The position numbers were made by a program, and so were the translations under genes. From Croceicoccus naphthovorans (lineage in GTDB: Bacteria > Pseudomonadota > Alphaproteobacteria > Sphingomonadales > Sphingomonadaceae), in assembly GCF_001028705.1 (NCBI RefSeq), contig NZ_CP011770.1:3165501-3229500 (forward strand): 64,000 nt of DNA. The letters are read 5' to 3'. This document shows positions 1 through 7,767 of the stretch, one piece after another (position 1 is the first letter of the stretch; the number at the start of each line of letters is the position of its first letter). The notes beneath the pieces were generated by a model. That model saw only the letters and a list, made by a program, of their open reading frames with translations. It was not told where the DNA came from and ran no database searches.

Positions 1-603
1 GACGCTGACCGGACGGGAAAAGAGCGGCGCGTGGGTCCAGGCCAGCGCATCGGCGGGCGCGCTGGCGAGCGCGCGAGCGGGCGCTCCGCCGACCATCGGC
101 GCGAGCATGGCGAGATAGGCGCGCGTCTCTCGCGGTAGCGGGCGGCCGGTCGCCAGATGCTCATCATAGCGTCCCGGGCCAGCGTTATAGGCTGCCAGCA
201 TTGCAGTCGGATTGCCGTAACGATCGTGCAATTCACGAAGATAGGCGGCGCCCGCGATGATGTTGTCGCGGGGGTCGTAGGGATTGCGGCCGAGACGATA
301 ACGCGCGCGAAGTTCCGCCCAGGTGCCGGGCATGATCTGCATCAGCCCCATGGCTCCAGCGTGCGAGAGCGCGGTCACATCGCCCGCGCTCTCGACACGC
401 ATGACCGCCCATATCCAGCGCTCCGGGATACCGAAACGACGCGATGCCTCGGCCACATGAGCGGCGATCGGCGTCACCGCGGACGACGACTGCGCCGTGG
501 CGGTTTCGCCGCGCGCGATGGCCGTCGCCGGCGCACTCGCAAGACTTGCGAGCAACGCCAGCGACAGCGCCCGGCGGCGCGATGTGCAGCAGCGCGGGCG
601 CAC
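1..603 (-). CDS. Lytic transglycosylase (SLT domain), partial at left edge
   Basis: Cuts peptidoglycan glycan strands, most likely to let a conjugation apparatus cross the wall (VirB1/TrbN role). From a GTG at 603 the product begins with an Arg-rich n-region and a hydrophobic stretch (ALSLALLASLASAPATAIA), a good signal peptide. The SLT fold follows: AVMRVESAGD holds the catalytic Glu, then SHAGAMGLMQIMPGTW, RYRLGRNPYDPRDNI and the MLAAYNAGPG motif. The frame is open to base 1, so the C-terminus is missing (201 codons seen). The start lies 5 bp past the stop of the DUF736 gene, at the end of a traF-type operon. Function is secure from the motifs; the conjugation role is inferred from the neighbours. 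Confidence 0.88.
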   Translation of the reverse strand, partial: MRPRCCTSRRRALSLALLASLASAPATAIARGETATAQSSSAVTPIAAHVAEASRRFGIPERWIWAVMRVESAGDVTALSHAGAMGLMQIMPGTWAELRARYRLGRNPYDPRDNIIAGAAYLRELHDRYGNPTAMLAAYNAGPGRYDEHLATGRPLPRETRAYLAMLAPMVGGAPARALASAPADALAWTHAPLFSRPVSV

Positions 604-607
604 CGGA

Positions 608-943
608 TCAGCTCCGATCTTCGCGGACACGCGGACGGCTTACCGACAGGCGGAAAGCCGAACCCTCGTCGTCGGTGCGGAAGAGATGCGCGCGCAGAGT
701 CTGGCCCGCGAACAACGGGCTTTCGATCTCCAGCGAGACATAGTCGCCCGCGCGTTCGCCGACATCCTTCCACGCAGCGCCGACTCTGGGGCCATGTTCG
801 TCGTCGAGCAGGACGCGGAAATCCGGCGCTTTTTCTGCATCGCTCGGTTCGGCGGGAACGAGGGCGATAACCTCATCGATGCCGAACAACCGGATGCGGC
901 CCGTATAGCCATCATCGGTGGGTTTGAAGATATTGGGTTGCAT
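608..943 (-). CDS. DUF736 family protein
   Basis: A 111-residue protein of the DUF736 family, which sits beside traF and parA on alphaproteobacterial plasmids and integrative elements. The sequence opens MQPNIFKPTDDGYTGRIRLFG and has the family pattern of a short beta-rich domain. The ATG at 943 is chosen because AGGAG stands a few bases upstream; the frame could extend to 988 but without such a site. The gene follows traF with a 54-bp gap. Biochemical function is unknown; a transfer-linked role is inferred only from context. Confidence 0.85.
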   Translation of the reverse strand: MQPNIFKPTDDGYTGRIRLFGIDEVIALVPAEPSDAEKAPDFRVLLDDEHGPRVGAAWKDVGERAGDYVSLEIESPLFAGQTLRAHLFRTDDEGSAFRLSVSRPRVREDRS

Positions 944-997
944 TGCCAGTCTCCTTTGCTTGGCGGGGTGGAAGAGATTTCGCGGCACGGCGAACGC

Positions 998-1495
998 TCA
1001 CATCGGCGTCGCCCGACCGATCACGGTTGCTGCGGGAAGCAGTCCGAAATAGCGGCCGTCGAGGCTGTCCTCGCGGTCGGCGTTGAGGAAGAAAAGCTGG
1101 TCGGCTGCGAGCGTTCGGCAGCCCGTCCAGACCGGCAGCGCGCGGCCAAGCCGGTCGGTCGCCTTGGCGACGGCGACGGTCCGGCCATCGATGCTGATGG
1201 TGTCGCCAGTCCGGCAAACCGTCTGTCCGGGCAGCGCCGCGACACGCTTGAGGAGCGGCAGGCCGAGCGGCAGATAACCGCCCTCGGCGAGGAACCGCGC
1301 GATGTCCGGCGGCGGCTTCACCACGGCAAGCGCGCCGCGCGGGACGGAGTCGCCCGTCCGCACGCGGTAGAACCCGATAGGGACGCTGGGACTGGCGTTC
1401 CAGATCAGTCGCGGCGGTGGATCGATCCACATGGAGATCGCGATGAGATTGACCGCGACGACGGCCGCCGCGAGCGTTTTCCACGGATAGGTCAT
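998..1495 (-). CDS. traF: S26 family signal peptidase (conjugative TraF)
   Basis: An inner-membrane peptidase of the S26 family. In RP4-like systems TraF matures and cyclises the TrbC pilin. The 165-residue product has one N-terminal membrane segment (TLAAAVVAVNLIAISMW), the serine motif SPSVPIGFYRV, and the lysine motif LLKRVAALPGQ, so the Ser/Lys dyad is present. The GDTISIDG and FLNADREDSLDGRYFG stretches are typical of S26. The start ATG at 1495 overlaps the DUF2840 stop by four bases (ATGA), indicating coupled translation. The pilin substrate is not in the window. Confidence 0.9.
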   Translation of the reverse strand: MTYPWKTLAAAVVAVNLIAISMWIDPPPRLIWNASPSVPIGFYRVRTGDSVPRGALAVVKPPPDIARFLAEGGYLPLGLPLLKRVAALPGQTVCRTGDTISIDGRTVAVAKATDRLGRALPVWTGCRTLAADQLFFLNADREDSLDGRYFGLLPAATVIGRATPM

Positions 1496-1968
1496 TGCAG
1501 GGAGCCTTTGCGGGCGAGCCAGGCGCGGTGGCGCTCCAGCGTGTAGGGACGCGGCGTTTCGCGGGCGGCGAGACGATTGTGGACGTGGCGCCAATGGTCC
1601 GGCGCGACGTCGGCGGGATCGATGTCGAGGGCGTCCACCGCGTCGATCGCTTCGAACACGCGCTGGACCTTCGGCCAGCCGGAAACCCGCAGCAGAATGT
1701 CGCCGCCGGGATCGACGCCGGGCACGGTCTGATAGGGTTCCCCCGGAAGGACCGCGCGCAGTATGTCGATGCGGGAAACGACCGTGCCGAAGTCGTTGGA
1801 CGCCCAGCGCACGAAGGCGAATATGCTGCCAGGAGCGAAACCGAGGCGGCGACGGCGCCGGTCGAGCATCTGATCCTCGACAGGGCGTCCGAAGCGTATC
1901 CAGCGCTCGATCTTCTTCTCGATCCACAGCAGGTCGACGCGGGTGCGATCATCGCGGGCGGCGATCAT
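1492..1968 (-). CDS. DUF2840 domain-containing protein
   Basis: A 158-residue protein of the DUF2840 family, found almost only between parA and traF on mobile elements of alphaproteobacteria. It is rich in Arg and acidic residues, with RFGRPVEDQMLDRRRRRLGFAPG near the start and LAARETPRPYTLERHRAWLARKG at the end, and has no membrane segment. It overlaps the ribbon-helix-helix gene by four bases upstream and traF by four bases downstream, so it is translated within one operon. No activity is known for the family. Confidence 0.85.
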   Translation of the reverse strand: MIAARDDRTRVDLLWIEKKIERWIRFGRPVEDQMLDRRRRRLGFAPGSIFAFVRWASNDFGTVVSRIDILRAVLPGEPYQTVPGVDPGGDILLRVSGWPKVQRVFEAIDAVDALDIDPADVAPDHWRHVHNRLAARETPRPYTLERHRAWLARKGSLQ

Positions 1969-2225
1969 GGGGCGCGCTCCTGATCCTCGTCCGGGAAGGC
2001 TTCGACCAGCATGGCGCGCAACAGATCGGCCAGCGTCAGCCCGCGCTGGAGCGCCGCCAGCTTGATCCGCTTCCGCAATTCCGGCGTCACGTCGATGGTG
2101 AGCCGCGCGGTGTTTGCGCTGCGTGTTGGCGGCGTGGTTCGTTCCCGATCGCCGTCGGACACCCAGGATTCAACACCGCGCGGCCGGGCAATGAAATGCC
2201 GAGACGATTTGCCCGGACCGCTCAT
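1965..2225 (-). CDS. Ribbon-helix-helix protein, ParA partner
   Basis: A small DNA-binding protein of 86 residues. The C-terminal half (ARLTIDVTPELRKRIKLAALQ, then GLTLADLLRAMLVEAF) reads as an RHH or MetJ/Arc-type beta strand followed by two helices. The first 40 residues are basic and probably flexible. It overlaps parA by four bases, the arrangement of ParA-ParG type pairs, so it may act as the centromere-binding partner or as repressor of the operon. That role is inferred from position and fold. Confidence 0.72.
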   Translation of the reverse strand: MSGPGKSSRHFIARPRGVESWVSDGDRERTTPPTRSANTARLTIDVTPELRKRIKLAALQRGLTLADLLRAMLVEAFPDEDQERAP

Positions 2226-2860
2226 GGCAGCAAGCTCTCGACCTGCTGCGCTAATTCGGAGATTTCGCGCGCGGCGATGCTGCCCGAGTCCATTTCGGAT
2301 GCGAGCCGCCCGGTTCGCAGCGCATCTGCGAAGATCACCCGCTGGCCGACATGGGCCGGCAGCAGAGGCGGATCATGGTCAGCAAGATTGTCGGCAGTGG
2401 CGCGTCCGATCAGCGTGCGCGCAGGATAGCGGTTGAGAATGAACCGCGCCGCGATCGCGGGTTTGAAGATGCGGGCCTGATCGAGCAGCGTCAGCATCTC
2501 GGCCGAAGCCCATCCGTCAAGCGGCGATGGCTGCACCGGCAGGAGGACGAGATCGGCGGCGAGCAGAGCCGAGCGGAGCAATCCCGCGACACGGGGCGGC
2601 CCGTCGATCACCACATGGTCGACGCTGCGCGCCAGCTCCGGCGCCTCGTGGTGCAGCGTGTCGCGTGCGAGACCGACGACGCTGAACAGTCGCGGCAAGC
2701 CTTGCGACGCGCGCTCCTGGGCCCAGTCCAGCGCCGAACCCTGCGGATCGGCATCGATCAGGAGCACGCGCTTGCCGGTGATGGCCCACTGGCCAGCCAG
2801 GTGGAGCGCGAGGGTCGTCTTGCCGACGCCGCCCTTCTGATTGAGGAACGCGACGATCAT
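2222..2860 (-). CDS. parA: ParA family partition ATPase
   Basis: A 212-residue ATPase of the small ParA/MinD type, acting in segregation of the element. The deviant Walker A motif KGGVGKTT lies at residues 9-16, Walker A' is IDADPQGSALDW, and HVVIDGPPR is the Walker B region. The absence of an N-terminal HTH domain puts it in the short (type Ib-like) class, which fits the downstream RHH partner. The operon parA-RHH-DUF2840-traF-DUF736-transglycosylase runs leftward with overlapping starts. The zone of repeats just upstream may be its operator or centromere. Confidence 0.92.
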   Translation of the reverse strand: MIVAFLNQKGGVGKTTLALHLAGQWAITGKRVLLIDADPQGSALDWAQERASQGLPRLFSVVGLARDTLHHEAPELARSVDHVVIDGPPRVAGLLRSALLAADLVLLPVQPSPLDGWASAEMLTLLDQARIFKPAIAARFILNRYPARTLIGRATADNLADHDPPLLPAHVGQRVIFADALRTGRLASEMDSGSIAAREISELAQQVESLLP

Positions 2861-2971
2861 CGCGCTTCGTCCACAGGGGCGCAGCCCGTTAGCATGAATC
2901 CGAAGGATTCAGAGTTAGCAATGTTAAGGGGCGGAATCGTGTAATGATTCCATTGCGTTATAGGTGGTTTT

Positions 2972-3034
2972 GGTTCCTGATAGTCCGAGGATCGGGTTCC
3001 CGATCGTCCGATAGTCGCGGTTCCTGATAGTCCG
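2972..3034. repeat. Three 16-bp direct repeats, iteron-like
   Basis: Two identical copies of GGTTCCTGATAGTCCG lie at 2972-2987 and 3019-3034. A third copy, GGTTCCCGATCGTCCG, at 2995-3010 differs at two positions. The starts are spaced 23 and 24 bp apart, about two helical turns, so a protein could bind one face. They sit between the repA stop and parA, with an AT-richer stretch (2880-2970) on one side and a DnaA box on the other. This is the arrangement expected of replication iterons or a partition site; which of these it is cannot be told by eye. Confidence 0.75.
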
Positions 3035-3038
3035 TGTC

Positions 3039-3911
3039 TCATGGCAACTTATCCACAGGCGGGTAGCCCATCCGCCGCATGGCGGCGTCGAGCGGATCGA
3101 TGGGGAGCGGAGTGATGTTCAGCCGGTGACGGCCGAGTTCGAAGGTGAGGGTCAGCCGGTATCCGGGCAGGGGTTGGCGGCGGACGATATCGCGCAGTTC
3201 GAAGCTGAACCGCTTGAGCGGCGAGAGGACGCCCGACTTCAGGTGGAGGTGAGCGACGTCGAAGCTCCACCCATGTTCCTGCCGTCCGCCATGCTTGCGG
3301 CAGATGCGATAGAGCCAGCGCTCCAGCCCGCCGGTCAGGCTGAAATAGGCGCGGTCGATGGTAAGGACGAGCGCGTGATCCAGCACCCCGGCATAGAACC
3401 AGTCGGGAACGATCATCTCGATGCCGAGCGCGCGGCCCTTCCCGTCGAGACGCTCGCGCCATTCGTTGATCCAGGAGAAGCGATGGCGCCGCCGCTGGGT
3501 GGTTTGACGGATGCTGGTGGCAATCGTGGTCGACTGAAGCCGGTCGAGCCCGGCGCGCAGCCGCTCATAGCTGGCTTTGCCGGTTCCGCGCCGTGTAAAG
3601 GTCAGGATGTCATAGGGCGTGGCGGCGATCAGGCGAGAGGTCGGCAGGCCGGCGTCGTGCGCCTCGACGATCTGGCTCGCGGCCCAGATGAGAATATCAG
3701 CATCCCATATGGTGGCCATGCCATGTTCGGGCGTCGCCTCGACCTGAATCGTGACCTCGCCCATGCGAAACTCGATCGGTGCGACCCGCTTGCTCTTGGC
3801 GAGCGAGAAGAAGGGCCAGCTCATCAGATCCTGGGCATCGCGCGGTGCGACATCACCGCCGGCCGGGCGGAACAGGTCGAGCTGCCGGGCGGGAGCTTTG
3901 CTTAGCGACAT
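3039..3911 (-). CDS. repA: Replication initiator protein A
   Basis: A 290-residue member of the RPA family (replication initiator protein A, PF10134 type), which starts replication of alphaproteobacterial plasmids and of some integrative elements in their circular form. Family stretches seen include LMSWPFFSLAKSKR, YDILTFTRRGTGKASYERLR, FSWINEW, IVPDWFYAGVLD and GGLERWLYRICRKHGG. The ATG at 3911 follows the HTH gene by 3 bp. The iteron-like repeats lie just past its stop. It suggests that the element can replicate on its own, at least briefly. Confidence 0.9.
   Translation of the reverse strand: MSLSKAPARQLDLFRPAGGDVAPRDAQDLMSWPFFSLAKSKRVAPIEFRMGEVTIQVEATPEHGMATIWDADILIWAASQIVEAHDAGLPTSRLIAATPYDILTFTRRGTGKASYERLRAGLDRLQSTTIATSIRQTTQRRRHRFSWINEWRERLDGKGRALGIEMIVPDWFYAGVLDHALVLTIDRAYFSLTGGLERWLYRICRKHGGRQEHGWSFDVAHLHLKSGVLSPLKRFSFELRDIVRRQPLPGYRLTLTFELGRHRLNITPLPIDPLDAAMRRMGYPPVDKLP
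3049..3057 (+). promoter_or_regulatory. Consensus DnaA box
   Basis: TTATCCACA is an exact match to the bacterial DnaA box. It lies inside the last codons of repA, 15 bp from the nearest iteron-like repeat. A 9-bp match can occur by chance, but its position beside the repeats supports an origin function. Confidence 0.55.
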
Positions 3912-3914
3912 GGA

Positions 3915-4178
3915 TTATCGCCCGCGCGTCCCGCTGGCGTGCCGCCTTGTCGTGGCCAGGCCAGGTCCCGGATCGGATGTCGAGCGCCGCATCCCGGCCG
4001 CCGCCCAATCGTCGATGTCGGCAACCGTGTAGACGATGCGTCCGCCGAGCTTGTGGTAGATGGGGCCGGTTCCGAAGCAGCGATGCTTTTCCAGGGTGCG
4101 CGGCGACAGCCCGAGACGCTTCGCAGCATCGGGGGTTCGCAGAAAGCGCGGCGCAGTGTCTGGGGCGTCAGGCTGCAT
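3915..4178 (-). CDS. Helix-turn-helix protein, AlpA/excisionase type
   Basis: An 87-residue DNA-binding protein. The core FLRTPDAAKRLGLSPRTLEK, followed by GTGPIYHKLGGRIVYTVADIDDW, is the winged MerR-like HTH of excisionases and plasmid regulators. The ATG at 4178 has GGAGA upstream; longer frames start without a good site. It lies 3 bp before repA and is probably cotranscribed with it, so it may control repA or excision. The basic tail after residue 65 has no clear domain. Confidence 0.8.
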   Translation of the reverse strand: MQPDAPDTAPRFLRTPDAAKRLGLSPRTLEKHRCFGTGPIYHKLGGRIVYTVADIDDWAAAGMRRSTSDPGPGLATTRRHASGTRGR

Positions 4179-4309
4179 GATCGGTCTCCGTCGAAGCGCG
4201 GGCCACGAGGGCAAGGCGCGTGGTACTGGAGACAAGGCTGGCGTATGCCGCCTATGCCGGGAGAGAGGGCAAAATCAGCCTGCGGGAAATGTCGCACCGG
4301 CGTAGAGCG

Positions 4310-5096
4310 TCACCGGCTCCGGAGCAGATCGAGATATCCGGTCTCGCTGAGCCGAATGGCCTCGTCGCGCAGTCGTTGAACCTGCCGGCGTTCATTGGCC
4401 GCGCGCCAGTTGGAACCATGCAGTTCCAGGCCGGGATAAACCGCGGCGTCGGCCAGCTCGCGGGTGCTCAGACCAGCCGCGAGGAGACCCAACAGGTGCA
4501 GCAGGAAACTCAGGCGCAGGCGCTGAAATTCCGTTGGCCGGAAAGCGGCGGATTGTTTGCCGCGCGGCGCGCCCTGAAGTCGGCGCCGGAAGCGGTCGGC
4601 GACGGCCCGGCGCAATGGATAGTCCCGGTCGGGAGTGAGAGCGATGACCGTGCCTGCGCGCATAGCGGGATCAGACAGCCACAGGCGCAGGCGTCCACCG
4701 GGATCGTCGATAACGAGATGGCGACCGCTCTGGTCCGTGTGATCGGCGAGGATCGGGCCGAGATCGGCCGGATCAAACGCAGGCGCGGCGGCACAACCCT
4801 GGGGCGGAGGCGCCAGCACGACTGTGCCTGGCGCGACGTCGGGTCGCCATAGCGCGGGCGCGGCTGCGGCCGACACATAAGGGTCGATGGGGAAACACCA
4901 ACCCCCAGCGCCGGACGAAGTCCGCGCTGAGGGTCTCCTCCCGATGTGCACCGTCCGCGCTCGTCGATGTCATCCGATCATAGTCACGGCGGTAATTCTT
5001 GTTGTGCCGCAGGAACTCCTGCGCAAAGTCCGCGTAATCGAAATTGGCGGTTGCCCCGGCGATCGCTTGCGACCGCCAATCGCTGGCAGTTGGCAT
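4310..5096 (-). pseudogene. RovC-like DUF6499/DUF2285 regulator, frameshifted
   Basis: Two overlapping frames together make one regulator of the DUF6499-DUF2285 (RovC-like DNA-binding) type. The first frame, from ATG 5096, gives DWRSQAIAGATANFDYADFA, EFLRHNKNYRRDYDRM and RRWGLVFP. The second carries on with IDPYVSAAAAPALWRPDVAPG, TVVLAPPP, and the C-terminal DNA-binding domain RLRLSFLLHLLGLLAAGLSTRELA to LSETGYLDLLRS. The frames join if one C is removed from the CCCC run near 4890-4894. This could be a true inactivating slip, an error in the read, or less likely programmed slippage. A ribosome site (GGGAGAGG) precedes the ATG. Confidence 0.7.
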
Positions 5097-5251
5097 CGCA
5101 CCTCTCCCTGTATCCCGCATTCGGGGTCAGGAGAGCGAGCTTGCCTGCGCTCACCCACGCCAGAAGAACCGCCCGAGCGCATGAATTCAACGCCTTGCGG
5201 GCGAACCTGCGCGCACGGCGCAGCGAACCCCGGTCGGCGGTCGCGACGGCT

Positions 5252-5515
5252 CTACCGGGGGCGCCCTTCGAGCAAATGACGATATCCGACTTCGGTCATC
5301 CACCTGGCGCGAGCGAGGTGAGTTTCGTAGATGCCCCAGGCGCGCTCGGGATCTGTTGCCGGATCAAGGCCAAATATGACGCGGACAATCTCATGCCAGT
5401 GCGCGCCCTCGGCATCCGCTTCGAGCAGGCGCAGATAGGTAACGAAATGCCGTTCGTCATAGGGGTTCACCCGTCTTGTCTGCGGAGGCGCGTCGTCAAA
5501 TGCAGGAATGGTCAT
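5252..5515 (-). CDS. Short DUF2285-type protein
   Basis: An 87-residue protein made only of the DNA-binding part of the RovC/DUF2285 family. RHFVTYLRLLEADAEGAHWH, then RVIFGLDPATDPERAW and HLARARWMTEVGYRHLLEG match the family ending. The ATG at 5515 is preferred over an upstream in-frame ATG at 5641, because the extension is Arg/Cys-rich and unlike the family. It is the second DUF2285 gene in a row, a common pair on these elements, where they are thought to regulate transfer or replication genes; that is inference. Confidence 0.78.
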   Translation of the reverse strand: MTIPAFDDAPPQTRRVNPYDERHFVTYLRLLEADAEGAHWHEIVRVIFGLDPATDPERAWGIYETHLARARWMTEVGYRHLLEGRPR

Positions 5516-5701
5516 TGCGCGACACCTGGCGCCCAGGAGGCGTTGCGATTGTCCCGAACACGGAGCCCGGTTATGCGACCGATGGGATAAGCGCCTCGCG
5601 CGCGGCCCGCAAATCGCGCCCACTGCCAGAACCTTCCGCAAAGGAGACGCGGGTCGTGGAACACCCTGCGCACCGGTCGTCCCGACAATAACGGATGAAG
5701 A

Positions 5702-5914
5702 TCAGCTCGACTTGCGGAAGAATTCCATCGGGTCAATGTCGAGGATCGTCGCGATCCGTTCGAGCATATCGACGGTCGCCGCGTGTTCTTCGCGCTCCAG
5801 CATTCCAACATAGTTGCGGTTGATCCCTGCACGATCCGCAAGTTCCTCCTGCGACAAGCCTTTGGCATGACGCATGTGACGCAAGTTGGTGGCGACGATC
5901 TCCCGCAAGCTCAT
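5702..5914 (-). CDS. XRE family transcriptional regulator
   Basis: A 70-residue Cro/CI-type repressor that consists of a single HTH_3 domain: IVATNLRHMRHAKGLSQEEL, ADRAGINRNYVGMLERE and VDMLERIATILDIDPMEFF. It has no sensor domain. It stands alone, with 186 bp to the next gene downstream. Its target is probably a promoter on this element. Confidence 0.88.
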   Translation of the reverse strand: MSLREIVATNLRHMRHAKGLSQEELADRAGINRNYVGMLEREEHAATVDMLERIATILDIDPMEFFRKSS

Positions 5915-6052
5915 GCGGGGGACGTCGCCGCTCTGCCTAACCCATGGCCACCTAATATACTAGGGAATCGTATCTACGTAACGGCGTATCTGCGGAAATC
6001 CGCCACTACGCATTCAAGGAACGCGGGGCCGACGAGCGGCCCCGCGTCCGTC

Positions 6053-6226
6053 TCACCGGGCAAAGGGATCGAACTCAAGAACGATGCTTGCCGAATCGCC
6101 GTCCCATTCGCTGGCCGGCATCGCGCTGAACAGGCCGCCTTCGGTTCGGAATACGATGATATTGACCATGAGGCTGCGCGCGAGGCTCCAGGCATAGGCG
6201 GATACGGTGTTGAGCGACTTGGACAT
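6053..6226 (-). CDS. Small conserved-looking protein of unknown function
   Basis: A 57-residue protein starting MSKSLNTVSAYAWSLARSLM and ending in an acidic stretch LEFDPFAR. AGGAG lies 7 bp upstream of the ATG at 6226, and a 7-bp perfect hairpin (6248-6264) lies 22 bp upstream. I do not recognise a family. The strong ribosome site and the regular codon pattern argue that it is real. Confidence 0.55.
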   Translation of the reverse strand: MSKSLNTVSAYAWSLARSLMVNIIVFRTEGGLFSAMPASEWDGDSASIVLEFDPFAR

Positions 6227-6617
6227 TGCGGGCTCCTGTCTTTCGTCGCGGGGACCATCCCCGCTCGACAGGCTCCCGAAGTGTCGGGCGCATGGCTGCA
6301 ATCACCGCACGGGCGCAGCCCGAAGGCCGCACGCTGCGCGTAGCGGACCCTTTATGGGTTGATGGCGAAGCCATGGGTCTGACCAAGGATCAGAGCCAAT
6401 GAGAGCGGCGGTGGCACCTGCGAGGAATCGGAACCGCCGGAGGTTCGTTCAAACCGGGTCCGGCTGGGTGGACACTGCCTCATCCTTCCCGGTCTCGCTT
6501 CGGTCCAGGCAGCGATGGTCAGGGTATGGCGGACGTGTCATGCATCTGGACGCAGACCGACACGCAAGGTCGGTTTTCCGCGGGGGCGATCCGGGGCGGC
6601 TGGTTCCGGGCGTCGGC
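6227..6617. other. Intergenic, no gene seen
   Basis: Nothing with a coding pattern or a recognisable family is seen on either strand. It contains the small hairpin at 6248-6264 (arms GCGGGGA/TCCCCGC). The rest is GC-rich sequence without clear repeats. Confidence 0.5.
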
Positions 6618-6652
6618 AAATAAAGAGGCCCGGCGGATTGCTCCGCCGGGCC
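6618..6652 (-). terminator. Rho-independent terminator of ssb
   Basis: An 11-bp perfect stem (6627-6637 with 6642-6652, loop of four) is followed on the minus strand by TCTTTATTT. It starts 13 bp after the ssb stop. Confidence 0.8.
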
Positions 6653-6664
6653 GCTCCGTCCCGA

Positions 6665-7078
6665 TCAGAACGGAATGTCGTCATCGAGGTCGTTGTAGTT
6701 CCCGGTGTAACCTTCATCCTTCTGCGCGGGCTTGCCGCGGCTCAGGAAGTCAACCGTTTCGGCGATGATCTCGCAGCCATAGCGGTCGTTGCCCTGCTGG
6801 TCGGTCCACTGGGTGTAATGGATGCGGCCCCGGACCAGAAGCTTCATCCCCGACGTGCAATGCTCCTGTACCGTCTTGCCGAGGCCGTTGAAGCAGGTGA
6901 TGCGATGCCACTCGGTGTCCTGGACCCGGCGACCCTGTTCATCGCGGACGATCTTTCCGTCTTTGTAGCGGGGACGCGAGGTGGCGAGGCGAATGGTGGT
7001 GATGTTGGTGCCGCCCTGGGTGGTGCGGCTTTCCGGGTCTGCGCCGAGATTGCCGGCGAGAATGACGATGTTCTGCAT
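6665..7078 (-). CDS. ssb: Single-stranded DNA-binding protein
   Basis: A 137-residue SSB. The OB fold is clear: MQNIVILAGNLGADPESR, WHRITCFNGLGKTVQEHCTSG, LLVRGRIHYTQWTDQQGNDR and CEIIAETVDFLS. The acidic tail ends DDDIPF, the usual hook for replication and repair partners. The ATG at 7078 is chosen because the OB fold begins there; the frame runs on upstream without family match. Element-borne SSBs protect the strand transferred in conjugation. A 7-bp hairpin at 7104-7118 lies 26 bp upstream of the start. Confidence 0.95.
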   Translation of the reverse strand: MQNIVILAGNLGADPESRTTQGGTNITTIRLATSRPRYKDGKIVRDEQGRRVQDTEWHRITCFNGLGKTVQEHCTSGMKLLVRGRIHYTQWTDQQGNDRYGCEIIAETVDFLSRGKPAQKDEGYTGNYNDLDDDIPF

Positions 7079-7767
7079 GATATTGCTCCGTTGCTTCAAG
7101 TCCGAGGGACCGTCCCTCCGACGAAGCCCGATCAAAGGCCGTCCGGTGCCGTCCGCATCGCCGCCTTCAGGCGGCGGCCTGACCCCATAGGCGCGGGAGT
7201 GGTGCGGGCAGCCGCGCAGCGGCAACTCGGTCCGGCGCCGCCGGGGTTGCTGGCGGAAACGGAACGGACTTAGGGATTCGCCAGTCGGAAGGGACCGCCC
7301 CCTCGGTCGAGGCAGGACGGAGATCGATGCGAATAGAACAGCGACAAGGCTGGCTCGCGAACGGGAGCGAACCGGCTTGCAGCCCTACAGGAAACAAACA
7401 CACCTGCTTTCGGCACTGGCCAAAGGCCCCGGATATCCGGCGAGCGACTTCGCGCTGACCTGGTTCACCGTCAAACCACCGACTTGCGATCAAATCCGTT
7501 CAATGGCTGGTAGTCGTTCCGGCGCGCCACGGGAAAGCCGACGCTTCCGGCAGCTTCCGGAGCAAGGTGGGACTAACGAGCCAGCCGGCGCGCGCGCCGC
7601 CTGCGATAAGGCGCCGAGCGCATCGATCGAACGGGGTAAGCTGCCCTGGAGCGAACGGGAATGGCCGAGAAGCTATGACAGACCATATCCATTTCTGAAT
7701 GGAACAGAGGCGGCCCAAGCGGCGCGATCGGCCTTGTCTGGCAATTTGGCCGCGCTCAAGGGATCGG
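7079..7767. other. Long intergenic region, no gene recognised
   Basis: About 690 bp between ssb and the pRiA4b ORF-3 gene. Some frames are open by GC bias (for example rightward from 7377), but their products are low-complexity and match nothing I know. A perfect hairpin GAGGGAC/GTCCCTC lies at 7104-7118, with a second GC hairpin near 7172. I see no tRNA, array or transposase remnant. Confidence 0.5.

Noticed and set aside
157-1546. Long plus-strand frames at the left end
   Set aside because: They lie opposite the transglycosylase, DUF736 and TraF genes, which have clear motifs on the minus strand.
2857-3042. A 61-codon frame between parA and repA
   Set aside because: It runs across the iteron-like repeats and the repeats give its sequence; no ribosome site and overlaps both neighbours.
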